A program made the position numbers and the translations under genes. The notes under the pieces are model-generated. The model was not told the origin of the DNA, made no database searches, and saw only the letters and a list, made by a program, of their open reading frames with translations. Shown piece by piece: positions 32,732 to 44,700 of a stretch of DNA of 64,000 nt (position 1 is the first letter of the stretch; each line of letters opens with the position of its first letter). The DNA is from Ifrita kowaldi (Eukaryota; Chordata; Aves; Passeriformes; Cinclosomatidae): positions 124,001-188,000 of the forward strand of contig VZRS01004516.1 of NCBI GenBank assembly GCA_013398055.1. Direction: 5' to 3'.

Positions 32732-35700
32732 AAATAATACTGATTGTGTTTCCTTTGGTTGGAAAGGCAGACTGAAGATTTTGGATCTTTCATTAACCCT
32801 GTGAAAAGTTTCTTAGGTTGATTTTAAATTACAGCTCGTCTGCTACTTTTTTTCTCTCTTTTTTTTTTACCATATTTTAGCATTTAGCATATTTAGTAAG
32901 AATCTATACAGCTTTCTTTGATCAGAAGTGCTGGAGATTTACATTTATTAGATGAGGTGAAGGTCAATGCTCTTGCTGTGAGTCTGAATTTAAAGTGTTG
33001 AGTTGCAAAAGGGAAATACTAAAATTAGAAGCTTTTAAAAATGGTTGTAGCATTTATCATAATTCTACAGGTATGTAGTTCTTGTTGAGAAGGAAAAACC
33101 CATCTAAATAAGTTGCATTTCTATATGGATAGATATTTTAAAGGATGTTTACTGTGTTTTAACCCTGAAGCACCCCATGTAAACCAAAGGGAAGAGGAAA
33201 TCTAAACCAGACTGGCATTAAGTGAGTGACAGGTAGAAGCATTTAAAATATTTGAAACAATAGGAAGATAATTTTAACTGGCTAATTATTTCAGATTTGA
33301 GTTGTTTGATCTGGTTTAGATAACTTATACTTTATTCAAAAGCAGATTTAAACTGGCGGATGTAAAGTCGAGGTGGATGCCCCTCTGGTCAGGGCTTTCA
33401 TTCAGGATATGGCAGCACCGGCTTTAATTCCTTGCTCTGCATAAAATGCAGTTATTTATGCAAAGTGGAGCAGCTCCAGCAGGGAAGATTGAAGAGAACC
33501 CAGCAGGTCAGCAGTGCAGTGGGCAGGGAATTCATGATGATGTGGGAGGCCAGAGTTAAGTCCCTCCTCCGTCATTCCCATCTTCCCTCTCCTGGGTGAG
33601 AACCAAGCCCCTGGAGTTATCTTGGTTATCCCGCAGAGCTCTTGGAGCAATTTACACCAACAAAATAAAGTTCAGTTTGATGAAGTGCACTTTCTCTGGC
33701 CGAAGTGTTTCACTGGAAAATTCCCGTTCTGCTTGCCAAGTTTGTCCTTCCTCCAGCTGTGTGGAAGGACTGACACATCCCCTCCTCCTCCTCGGCCACC
33801 CCGAGCCCTCCACCTGCTGGGTCCTTGTCACTGTCTGCAAGGCAGAGCCACAGCCCAGGCTCCTGACAAATCCATCGCTGGTAAATCCATCTTTTCTGTC
33901 CTGCTGGGCGGTTTCCATGCTCTCTACTTGTCCTCTCAAATCAACACGCAGCGCTACTGTTAAATAGCTACCCATTAAACACAGGTCAATAATTCTTCCT
34001 TTTGTTCCTCGGAACCGCAGCCAGGCTGAGCTTTCGGGGAGCCCCAGAGCAAGGGGACAGCCTGGCTGTGCTGTCCTGCACTCACCGTGTCCCCTGGAGC
34101 CTCCCCTGCCGCCCCTTCCTCCTGTCCCCACCTCTCCCTCATTTAAAGCTCCCTCTGCTGCAATCATCCTTCGCCCCAGCGTGCCCGGCATTGATTTTCC
34201 ACCTTTCAGAGACTCCCGGCTCCTGCTGCGAGCTCCCGATTTCCATAATGATGTGCTTAGCAATCGTTGCCGCGTGCAGGATTAATTTCACACTTTGGGA
34301 AGGGCACACTCACTTGCCAGACTGGATTCTTTGTCGTGTCAGCTCTGTTGAAGTGGTGACATCATTTTCTCCTCTGTTGTCTGGTAACTCTGATTTTTTT
34401 CCTCTTCTTGATGATTTTTTTTTTTAACTTTCTGAACAGAAATAAAATTTTCTCTCCTTATTATTCAAGCCCGATTTTTGTTTTCTAATTGCAAACAAAT
34501 TTTATCTTTTTCCACACAAGCTGAGGCAATTTTCAGGGTGGCCCTGGGTTGGGATGCCCCCAAAACCCCTGCCCCATGTACACACTTGTGCACTCACAAC
34601 CTCACTGCTTTGAGGTGGGCAGGGGTTTATCCCTCTGCAGAAGAGAGGTCATTTCTCTTCTCATAATTGTGTAAAGTACTTCCAAGAGTTTTTTGGGGTC
34701 TATTTAGCACTCTTGCTCTGTAACGTGGTCGTAGTAGGACTGTGAGGTGACTTCTCAGCATTTCTGTGTCCATACCTGCTGCAATTTTTATGGAAATTTT
34801 TATGTGGCAGTGGCTGGACCAGGAGTGATAGGGAAGAAAGAAAGAAAAATGTGACTTATATTTGCTATTTGCTTGTGTGACAATTTATGAGCCAGTCATA
34901 GCCTCAACTACAATCCCAGTGTCCTTCAGAGATCTCCAAGTGTTTATTTTCAGCAGAAGTTATGACCAGGCCTCCATAACGTTATCATTCAACAGCAGAT
35001 GCAGCTTTCAAACTATTTGTGGTGTTTATTCATCTGTGCAGGAGTGAAGTGAATCTGTAACGAGGAATTTCCAGAGATTTCACACAAATTGCTGGAATTA
35101 GTTCTTCCCATTTTTAGTAGCAGCAATTTACGGACCCGTGTGCTGATTTTTGTAATTAAGTCTGTTTCTGATTGTAAGGCAATGTCAAATGCCCTGTACG
35201 ATTTGAAAAGCCTTCCTGCTTTTTAGTTCTAAGCTTCCTTTTCCCTTAAAAAATAGGTACAGATTAGCAAGCTTGGAGTTGCTGGTTTCTTGCATGAGCA
35301 AAAGAATAAAGAAAACCAAGGTTTTGAAGGCCTCTACATTATAAACCAGGTTAGGTCCTCATGACATTGGGGTTTTTTCCATCACACAATGGGATTCAGT
35401 GGGACAGTTTAAGTGAACTCAAAGAGATGTTTTGCCAAAGGATGACTTTCTGGCAATGCAGGGATGCAGATTTCTCCTACTTATTCTAGAGAGTTTTTCC
35501 CCTCACAGTTCTTGAGTAGAATCTCCTTTTCTGTAGACTCCAAATTGTCAAATATGATTTATTTTAGAGTCTCAGCCCTACTTTTTTTCCTCTCTTCCTG
35601 TGCTTTTTGATTTTTTGTGATCTTGGCCATGCCCAGCTCTCGGGAGTTTGGGAATGCCTTGTGCAGTGCATGAAATAATGGTGTAGGCTGAGGTCAGTCT

Positions 35701-37688
35701 GCTGTGACTTGCAACAATTTCCTTTTGTGAAATGGTGGTTTCTGGATGCACGATTTATTCTTGATTGGGGGCAAAGCACACAACAAACTGTAGAGTTGCA
35801 AAAAAGAAAACAAATGATAGCTATAAAAAATGATACTTCTGGCTGTTGGGATGGAGGACCGTGCCCTGCACGTAAACTAGAAGACCTGCAGTATAAATTC
35901 AGATTTTAGCTCTTGAGAGAAACTCATTGTGATTAAAATTGTCACCACAGAATGAAAATTTCCCGGTTTATCAATTTAATATGAAAAATTTGTCTTTATT
36001 CCTAGGTTCCCTTTCCAGAGAGTATCTTGTTAAGACACTTCCTTTGCAGATCTGGACATCCTGATTTCATACTTAAGGTCAGTGTTCAGTAACAGTTGCT
36101 GTGAAAATTAAATTTCTTCTTCCTGCGTCAGTTATTCTTTGGTGTTTTCTGAACAGAGAAGAATCATCCTTGTAGTTATTTACCTCTTATGTCCAAAATA
36201 TTTCTGTGTTTCAGGATTTGAAATTCCCCCTGTCTCTTTTCTCTCTCCCCTCAGTATATTGCTCTTCGGTTCGATAGCTCCTCAAATCTGATTTAGTGAA
36301 TTAAATTATTGCTTCTGTCAGTTTTATTTAGATGTAGCTCCAGTCAGATGTGGGAAGCAGCTCCAGCTGCGTGGTCCCTCTTGGTAGCTTCTCTCCAGAG
36401 CTGCTGGTGTTCCCCACACAATCCAAGCTGTTACATCTCCATCACAAATGGATGCAGAGGAGCAGGCCATCATTTTGCTTCCCTCCTGAGTGACTCCAAG
36501 TGCAACAGCAGAGTCGGAGCCTGCAAGGGCTGCTGCTCCCCATGCCCACGGAGTGAGGGTGTGTGTTGGTTTGTGGCACATCAATGTCACAAATGGGAAG
36601 CTGGTGTGTGATCCTCGTTGCAAGGAGTGTGCTGCAGTGGTGGGGCTGGTGAGGGGCTGCTTTCCCTGCCCTGCCACGTGAAGGTGACCCAGGAATGGTT
36701 TCCATGGCAGCTCCACGCTGGCCACGGCAGGGCTCGGAGCAGGCCCCAGCAGAAAATGGTGTTGAAAACCTGAGCCCGTTCCTGAGCGACTTTCAAATGA
36801 CTCCGAAAAGCTGGTGACATTTTCGGGTGACTATCAATCCTTTGGAAGATGAGTCAGTGCTGTGGCTCAGCCCCGGGCATGACAGATGTTTGCTCATAAG
36901 CAATTAGATGCTGTTCTGACTTCTGCTGTCCCCAGAGCTGATCTCTGCTGGTGGAGCTGCAGCGCCTGACAGGAAAGCAACTTGTCCTGCTGTGTGCTGG
37001 GCTGGCACTGCCTGTGCAATGGATTTGACTTCCACAATCGGTCTAGGAATAAAAAAATCCTCCCAAGAGTATTGCATGTTCTTTATTTAAAAATAACATT
37101 TTTTATCTAAATGGTATTTTAAGTCAAATTGTATCAGCCTCCACATATTTTCTCTCCTTTTTTTTTCTTTATCTGCTTGTGGCAACCTTAAGAGGTAGAA
37201 AATTCCTCACAAAAGACTGGGCCTTGCCTTTGTTAGAGACCATTTTTCCACTTGTAATTGTGAAAAAAAATCAATGAGAAGCAATCAGCAAAACCAAGGC
37301 TATCAAACAATAAAACCTTGAAGTACAGAAATTATCTCAAACTATAATACTCAAACCCTCAGCTCTTACGACCTCTCTGCCTTGCAGGGTGCACGTGGGT
37401 GAAACCACTTGAATACTGATAATTTTTCAATGTCATCCTGCAATCCTTGTTTACTCCTTGACAGAGATAAGTTATCTCACAGCTCTTTGAGGCAGAACCA
37501 CAAAGCAGTAATTTATGATGTAATTTGGTTTGTGCAGCCCAGGGAACACGGGAACCCCGTGGGGTTTGAGTCCTGCCCACTGTGACCCGGGTAAAGCTGC
37601 CTGGGGTGCAGAGCTGGTGCTGCTCATCCCCTGCAGTGAGGATGAGCTGCACTTACACCCTGAGTAGGAGCATTTCAGGACTAGGAAT

Positions 37689-38055
37689 ATTCATGGAACC
37701 ACAGGATGGGTGGGGTTGGAAGGACCTTAAAGCCCATCCAGTCCCACCCACTGCCATGGCAGGAACACCTTCCACTACCCCAGGTTGCTCCAAGCCCCCT
37801 CCAACCCAGCCTGGAACATTCCCAGGGGAACCCACAACCTCTCTGGACAACCTGTCCCAGTGCCTCGCCACCCTCACAGTGAGGGATTTCCTCCCATTAT
37901 CCCACCCAGCCCTACTCTCAGCCTAAAGCCATCCCCCCTTGCCCTGTCCCCCCACACCTTCATGAAAAGCCCTCTCCAGCCTCCGTGTGAGCCCCCTTTA
38001 GGCACTGGAAGAGGCTCTAAGGTCTCCCCAAAGCCTTCTCTTCATGCAGAGCTAA
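37689..38055 (-). mobile_element. CR1 LINE, 5'-truncated, minus orientation
   Basis: Starts at the element's 3' end with a degenerate ATTCATGGAACCACAGGATGG, followed by GGGGTTGGAAGGACCTTAAA, CCCACAACCTCTCTGGACAACC, GCCTCGCCACCCTCACAG and GCACTGGAAGAGGCTCTAAGG. These are the ordered landmarks of the CR1 3' end read in reverse. About 367 bp remain, which is a typical 5' truncation. The element is well preserved compared with the other CR1 pieces here. Confidence 0.92.
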
Positions 38056-39431
38056 TCCTGGTTTATTTTCAGGCTATCGCTGAAGTTAAAAACAAACAGT
38101 CTGTGTCCTGTGCTGCAGGTTTTGGCAGAGGTAGGAATTTAAGGAGACCTTTTCCTACTGATTCTGACACTCTGCTGTCCTTTTGGGAGTTTCATTAGAC
38201 AAAAATACAGGAGGAAAACTGGCCATGAATTGAATTTGCTGTCCAGCTGGTGACTGGGTCTAAAACTCCAGTTAGGAATTCTAGAATTCCTCTGAGCTTT
38301 TTCCTTCTCTTCTTTTGTTCTGCAGTCTGGAAATGGGTGGGGGGATCAAGTCTAGGAGCAGGCAATTCTCCAGACAGAGAATCTGAAATGGTTACAGTTC
38401 AGAAAAAGATGAGCATTTTAGGAAATAATGTCATTTAAGAAACGAGTCTCACTTCAGGGAAGTTTGCTGTAATGCAGACACCCCTTCTGAGTGAAGCAGT
38501 GAGTGAGCTGCATAAAAAAAGGAGGTTTTGCTTTGCTAAGCTGAGCTCTTCTATGAGTTCCTCAGTCTAGGTGTGGGGTCTGATGCTTTCAGCCTCGAGG
38601 TAATTTTTAAAAAGTTGAGGGGGCAAAATGAAGTTGAGCTATTTTGGCATGCTGAGGCAAAAAGAAGAGACAGGAAAGTAGAATAGAAACCCAAGATCTC
38701 TGAAAATCCCAGTCTTTTGAAACTGAAGTGTAGCTAAGGACACAAGGGTGATTTTAATTCAATTTCACCCTAAGAAACACACTCCATAGCTTTTGTATTT
38801 TGGGGAATTATACATAAAAGCATTAAGAAAATAAGACAATGTAAATACTAAGGGATTCAGTGTCTTAAACTCCATGAAATGATAAATCTGAGAGGGACCC
38901 TGTGGCTGGCAATGCAACGTGTCACCCGCACGCTGTGAAGGTTTAGTGTCACTCTCACACCCAGCAATTCCATTTTATGCAGCACTGTTTAAAATGTTCC
39001 TTTCTTGCTAATCCCAGCTCCTTTCATCGCTGCAGTGCACCATGTAATAGATTAAAGGACACTACCATCAAAGGGAGGAGTTTTAACTCCAGCAAACGCT
39101 GGTGCCAAGGGTTTTTTCTTCCAAAGTGTGCACAGATGCACTGAACCCCTTGGAGCAGCTCTGGCTGGAGAAGGCCACACTTTGATTTGCTGCAAAAATT
39201 CCGTGACTCAGTGTAACATCTGTGATGAGTCCTCACTGCCAAATGCTCCAGAGAGAGCCTCAGTGGAAATAAATGGGACAATTGTTAAATAACTTTAGAG
39301 ATCAGGTGGACTTTAATTAACTAATAGTTAATACCTCCTACGAAGTAAAAAATAACGGGAGGAGGAAACTCTGCTCGAAAAATGTGACTTGTGCTGGAAG
39401 TGTGAACCCCTCAGAGGTTATCCCAGGGAGA

Positions 39432-39487
39432 AATATGCCAAATGGGAAGGGGAATTATATGCCAAGGGGAAATATGCCAAGGGGAAG
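39432..39487. repeat. Short imperfect tandem repeat
   Basis: Three imperfect copies of a roughly 16-20 bp A/G-rich unit containing ATATGCCAA followed by a GGGGAA-type block. Confidence 0.7.
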
Positions 39488-40704
39488 GGACATTGAGGAT
39501 GAAGTCAAATCAGAAAGTTTGTTTTGTGGAGATGTGGTGGAGTTCAGGGGAGAAAATATCCAAGCTTCCTTTTAGGGCCAGTTTGTGGGTTTAACAGAAA
39601 ACAAATACACTCAGCAAGCGAGTTTGGGGGGATCTGAGGAAACGCAAAGTCCATGAGAAACAGACTGCCAGGTTTTGGGGCCATGGGAACAGCAAAAAGG
39701 ACCCAAATGGTTACAAATCCAAATGCTGCAAGAATGAGGATCCTCAGCTGGGTTATAACCCTGCATTATAACCCTGCTCCTGAGTGTCTCAGCTGCCAGC
39801 TGTGCACACAGATTGGGTTTATTTCATGATTTCCTGGCATTTTCCCTCCTTAGGCCTCTGCAATAATCCTGGGAAAGTCTGAGAGAGCTGCACAAACCAA
39901 AAGCTGATACTTCATGGGGTTTTTTAGCAAATAAACCCAAGCAGGTATCCAACTTCTGCTCATTTCTACTTTTACCTGTGGCACAACTAGAGGCTGCTTT
40001 CTGTAGGATATCATATTAGCATATACCTCAGTATATACTAAAAAATAGTATATTATACCCTGGTGTTTTGTTAGTAATATATTTAGCATTAATAGACAGT
40101 TTTCTTTCTCAGAGGGTGAATATTGCTCTATGTATATATGTCCTGTCTAATGTATCTGTAAGAAAAATGTACATTAAAAATATATATCTATTCTTAAAAT
40201 CTTCCTCTGCTAAACCATGAAAAACCCCAAAACACAAAAAAACCAACGAGGTAAAACACCACTGAACAGAGTTTGTTTCATTGTTTGCATGATCCCTTTT
40301 TTTCTCTCCTTTAAAATGAAAATAATACAAATTTTTGTTACCAGTGTGGCTCAAATGTGCCACAATTTTTAATGGGGTGTGTGTGAGCTGTACACAGTGT
40401 GTTCTGAATGGGAAGGAATGGAAATCTCATTCCCCATCTTGCATTGTGGACCTTATTCCTGTATGAAAACCATTTTCCTGGGGAAAATTCATACATGCAC
40501 AGTTGTATGGTCTTATTTCACTGCTGGCATTATCTCAGGCAAATCATTTTCTTAAAAGACCCACAGTGCATCTTCTCAGTAACATAAATTCAGGTGGCTC
40601 TTTTAGGAACTCTGCCTCTTTAGCTTCTGTGTTTGACAGGTGAATGACACAGCAAGAGCATCTTGGAGGAAACCTATTTTTTTTACTTTTGCCCCAGGAA
40701 TTAT

Positions 40705-40710
40705 TTTATT
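40705..40710 (-). terminator. EFCC1: Candidate EFCC1 poly(A) signal
   Basis: First canonical AATAAA on the minus strand after the EFCC1 stop, giving a 3' UTR of about 0.93 kb. Inferred only from position. Confidence 0.4.
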
Positions 40711-41171
40711 GCTGACTAAAACATTCCATGGCACCATGATTAGGCCCAGCTTTTTATACTAATGGGCCTGCATGTGGGGCCTAACTTTGTGTCTCTGCAG
40801 TTGCATTGAGGGAAATTAAACTTGAGAACTCACTTGTGCACTGCACGAGCTGTTTGCTAACACAAAACAGCAGCAAAGTGAATTTTTCAGCCCTTCCTTT
40901 CCCTGAGAGCCTGGGAACAAGATTGCTTTGGACCTTCTTCAAGCACTTAAATTTAACTTTTTATGTGAAATCTGACTGTTGTCAGGAAAGGCTGCTGCAT
41001 ATTCCTGAGGCATCTCTAGAATTGCAAATATAAAATTCGGCAGAGCAATAAAAAAAAAATCTAGCTTCAGAGTTAAATAAGTTGAATAACGGAGTGAGAA
41101 ATACAGAGCCCTTAAAGCCTGCACTGCTGGCACACACTGCTGGGTGTGTTTATCATTCAGTTTGTCACTTG

Positions 41172-41212
41172 CAGGGATAACAAATCCAGGGATAACAAAT
41201 CCAGGGATAACA
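41172..41212. repeat. 15-bp tandem repeat
   Basis: Nearly perfect copies of CAGGGATAACAAATC starting at 41172, 41187 and 41202 (the last partial). Lies in the presumed EFCC1 3' UTR, next to a longer tandem array. Confidence 0.95.
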
Positions 41213-41253
41213 CAGGCTGCCTTGGCTGCAACCTATGCCCAGCCCCTGCATGG

Positions 41254-41470
41254 CCAGGGCTGTAAATCTGTGTGAGTCAACTGAGGCTGGTGGGCACAGT
41301 CTGGTCTCAGTCCAATCCCAGTTTTCCAGGGCTGTAAATCTGTGTGGGTCAGCTGATGCTGGTGGGCACAGTTTGGTTTGGTCCCAGTCCAATCCCAGTT
41401 TTCCAGGGCTGTAAATCTCTGTGGGTCAGCTGAGGCTGGTGGGCACAGTCTGGTCCCAGTCCCGTCCCAG
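41254..41470. repeat. 72-77 bp tandem repeat, three copies
   Basis: Copies start at 41254, 41326 and 41403, each with CCAGGGCTGTAAATCT, then GAGGCTGGTGGGCACAG (GATGCTGG in copy two), then CAGTCC...CCCAG. Differences are a few substitutions and a small indel. The array begins about 170 bases past the EFCC1 stop, so it is probably transcribed. Confidence 0.95.
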
Positions 41471-41639
41471 GGACACCTCCAGAGCTGGGATTTGCAGCCC
41501 AGGTAGGGCAGGGCTGTGCTCAGCCAAGGGGCTGGTGCTCTTCCTTTGGGTCATTCCTTGCTCCTGGCCAGTCCAGGCCTGGCTGAGCTGGACAAAAGTC
41601 CTTCATTCCTCCTTCCAGCTGCCCGGGGGCTGGTTGGGC

Positions 41640-41773
41640 TCAGCAGGAGATCACCAGGGGGTTGGACAGGGACCGTGGGCTCTGAGCCTGCTCCATGGGC
41701 TGCCTGTGCAACAGTTCACAGGCTGTCAGCTCCTGCTGAAGGGTGTCCAGCACTTCGAACAGCTGGGCTTTGC
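41640..41773 (-). CDS. EFCC1: EFCC1 terminal coding exon
   Basis: 134 nt: two bases completing Gly, 43 codons and TGA. Starts KAQLFEVLDTLQQELTACEL and ends SLSNPLVISC, like the human C-terminus. The acceptor is CTCTTTCCCAAG. Confidence 0.94.
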
Positions 41774-44700
41774 CTTGGGAAAGAGAATTGCAAACGTTAG
41801 CATTCGAACAAAGTAAGGAAGTTGCAGTTTCACAATCATTAACAAGCTCTTTTCTTCATAGGTGCCATTTCAAGTGGTTAGCATGAAATGTCTAAATTTT
41901 GTGACCAAATGAGGAATTCCTGTCCATGAAAAACGTGAGCAAAACTGGGCTCAGCTGTCTTCTCTGTCAGGTCTCTTGCATCATTCCCTGCCCACTGAGG
42001 TCTCATACACTTGTGTGAACAAAGACTTTCATGTCACAGCTGCCCACCCAACCATCCATTTCGACTTGTCAAAGAAAGACGTTTGCTTACAGAGACTTAG
42101 GAAAGCTGCTCAACTCTCACTCAGTGCACAGCCAGACAGAGGGAAGCAGAGGAGGTGAGCTGCTCATGGCAGTGGTGATGCAGAATGGACAGAGCCACAC
42201 TTGCTGGAGTTTTAGGGAGCTGAGCTGTGCTGCAGTTCCAAAGGGAGGAACTTTCTTTGAGCAGCATCCCTGGGAGCCCCTGTTCCTGTGCAGGATAATT
42301 GGCTGTACCTTTGGGCACTGTGCTGTGGATACAAACAGTCTCCTCTTCTGTTCTCCCAGGAGAACATCAAACCTGTGGCTCAGCTGTGGTTTCTCTCTGT
42401 ACTGGTGTCCTGGAGCCTGCAAAGGGCTGTCTTTGCCCTCTTTTCTCTGCTCCCTGTGCAGATGAAGAGCAGAGCTTGGCTCTGGGCTGCCTGTGCCCTG
42501 GATTGCCGGGCACGAGGCAAAACAGGCTTTGAAACTGCAAACCCCAGAAGGGTTCCATGCTATTCTCCCTAAATCCCTGTAAATAATATTCTCCAAAACT
42601 GAGCCCCCAGGCCACATCTGGTCTTTTCTAATCTTGTCTTTGACTACTGCCTGCCTATTAAAAGCACCTCCAAGCCATGTTCCTGGGACAGGATGTTCAT
42701 TTCTTGGAGTTAAGTACAAATGTTCTGCTAATAGAACAAAGTAATCAAACCAAAGCCCTGGGGCTGTGATCACTGCGTGGCTCCTGCAAAGGCAGCTCCA
42801 GACCACTGTCAAGGGACAGGAGTTTGCAAGTTCAATTTTCACACAAGGAACGTGAAGTGCTGTCATTAGAGGCGTGCAGGTTTGATGTGGTTTCTGTACA
42901 GAACTGTTCTGATGTGTAAATCTTGTGTTGCAGCAGAGGAACACAACACACCGGGGTAGCAAACCTGAGAAAGAGCTGCACTACACGCTCAGCCAGTTTT
43001 CCGGTTTCTTGTATCCGTGAAACTCTACAAACGTTTGTAGGACACTCAATTACCCCTCAAAGGCCAAATTTTAATTAAAGTTTGGCTAAAAAAGCACCCT
43101 GGATGTGGTTTTGATGTGTCACAGACCAGAAAGCATCACTTTCTAAAGGTAATCTTCTTGCAAACTACTTCCTTCTCCCTAACCTGTACCCCAGGATTTG
43201 GAATGTCCTTTTCCTACCCATCTGTGTATTACCCAGTGTTTTTCCCAAAAGGACACTTCTCATGCTTCTTGGTCTTTATATGTGATATATTTCCTTACCA
43301 GGCTGGGGGTCACGGCAGGATTCCAAAGTGCTCAGCAGGATTTTCCCCAGGGCTCGCTTAGATATGTTCTTTAAAAAACAAAACAACATTATGGCACAAA
43401 TATGTCCTTCACCAGTTCACAGACATGCAACAGAACCCATGTGCAGGGTATTTACATTTGAAAGCTAAGCCAAAATGGCACCGAATCCTGATTAACACAA
43501 GACTTGATATTTGCTTTATTTTCATGCATTTTATCTTAGACCTTGCTCAAATAGCAGCTTGTAGAGGGTTGTAATTCCTTAATATGTCTGTGGAAAGAAA
43601 AATAGGAATTATTCAGTGGAAAATACAGAATTTTGCAGAGTGTGTGCCTGAACAACTGTAGGTGGCAAGGAGATTCAGCTCCAAGGAGATCTCCAGGCTT
43701 TTAGAAAGCCAGCCTTAGGGGTCTAAAAGCTTTCTGTGACCACCAGGCAGTTCCCAGGGCAAACACATGTAAAAGTCTGTCCTGCTGTTAAGGGTTTTGT
43801 TCTTAGCAGAAGGGATGAATACAATTTTCAGTTTGGAAAGGACACTACAGACCCAGTCCCAGGACTGCTTTCTCGGCATACCAAGTCTCGGAGTTGTTGA
43901 AGGAGCTGCAGAACATCCATGAGCTTCTCCTCCACCAGGGACAGCCGAACCCTCTCGGTCTCCAGCATCTGCAGCTCCATCTTCAGCAGTTCTGCCTCCT
44001 CCACCTTCTGCTGCAGCTCCCCAAGCAAGGGGCCCTTCATCTGCACAAAACACAGCAAATTAAAGGCACTGAAGCTTTGCCTTTCTTGCCCAAGAATTGC
44101 AAAGCTGAGTTTTCCCCCTCTTGTGGTAAATGGGGCTCACTCCAGAAGATTCTCCTGAAGGGAAGTGCATTTCTTTGATGTGCTACATAAAGTGAAATAT
44201 CAGGAGTTGTTAGGGAATCTGTGCTTTGCTCTTGTGCACAATGGGAGTTCATTCCTCACTGGATGCAGGCAGGTCATCCAGGGATTTTAAATACTAAATT
44301 TATTATATATTTCATATTTAAATACTAGCCTTGCTAGTTCAGCTTTCTCCCCTTTTGCATTGCTGTTGTCCTCTCTAAAGCATAACCAATTTGTGTGCCC
44401 TCACCACAGCCATGTCTTTGTCCTGCAACTCCTCCACAGCAGCCACCTGTACACTCAGTGAGACAAGCAGATGTGTCTGTCCCTGCTGCACTGGGAAGCA
44501 GCTGAGGAACACCACGAGGGACACCCTCTCCTCTGTTTCTCCTTGCTTTTCTCCAGACACTGGGATGAACTTCTCACTTGACCCTGTAAGGCAGTTCATA
44601 AACTAATTGTCTTTTTAATTAAGCTGGCAGCTTGCATGGAAGATCGTATAGAAAATAATTGGCATTTCTTTGCAACACCACACTGGGCAGCATAACACTT

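Larger units (their letters stand above)
27590..40700. other. Intergenic region between GP9 and EFCC1
   Basis: About 13 kb of non-coding DNA between the GP9 5' end and the EFCC1 3' end. It contains the inverted duplication, a CR1 element, short repeats and chance frames, all listed separately. No exon with splice sites and recognisable domains was found. Confidence 0.5.
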
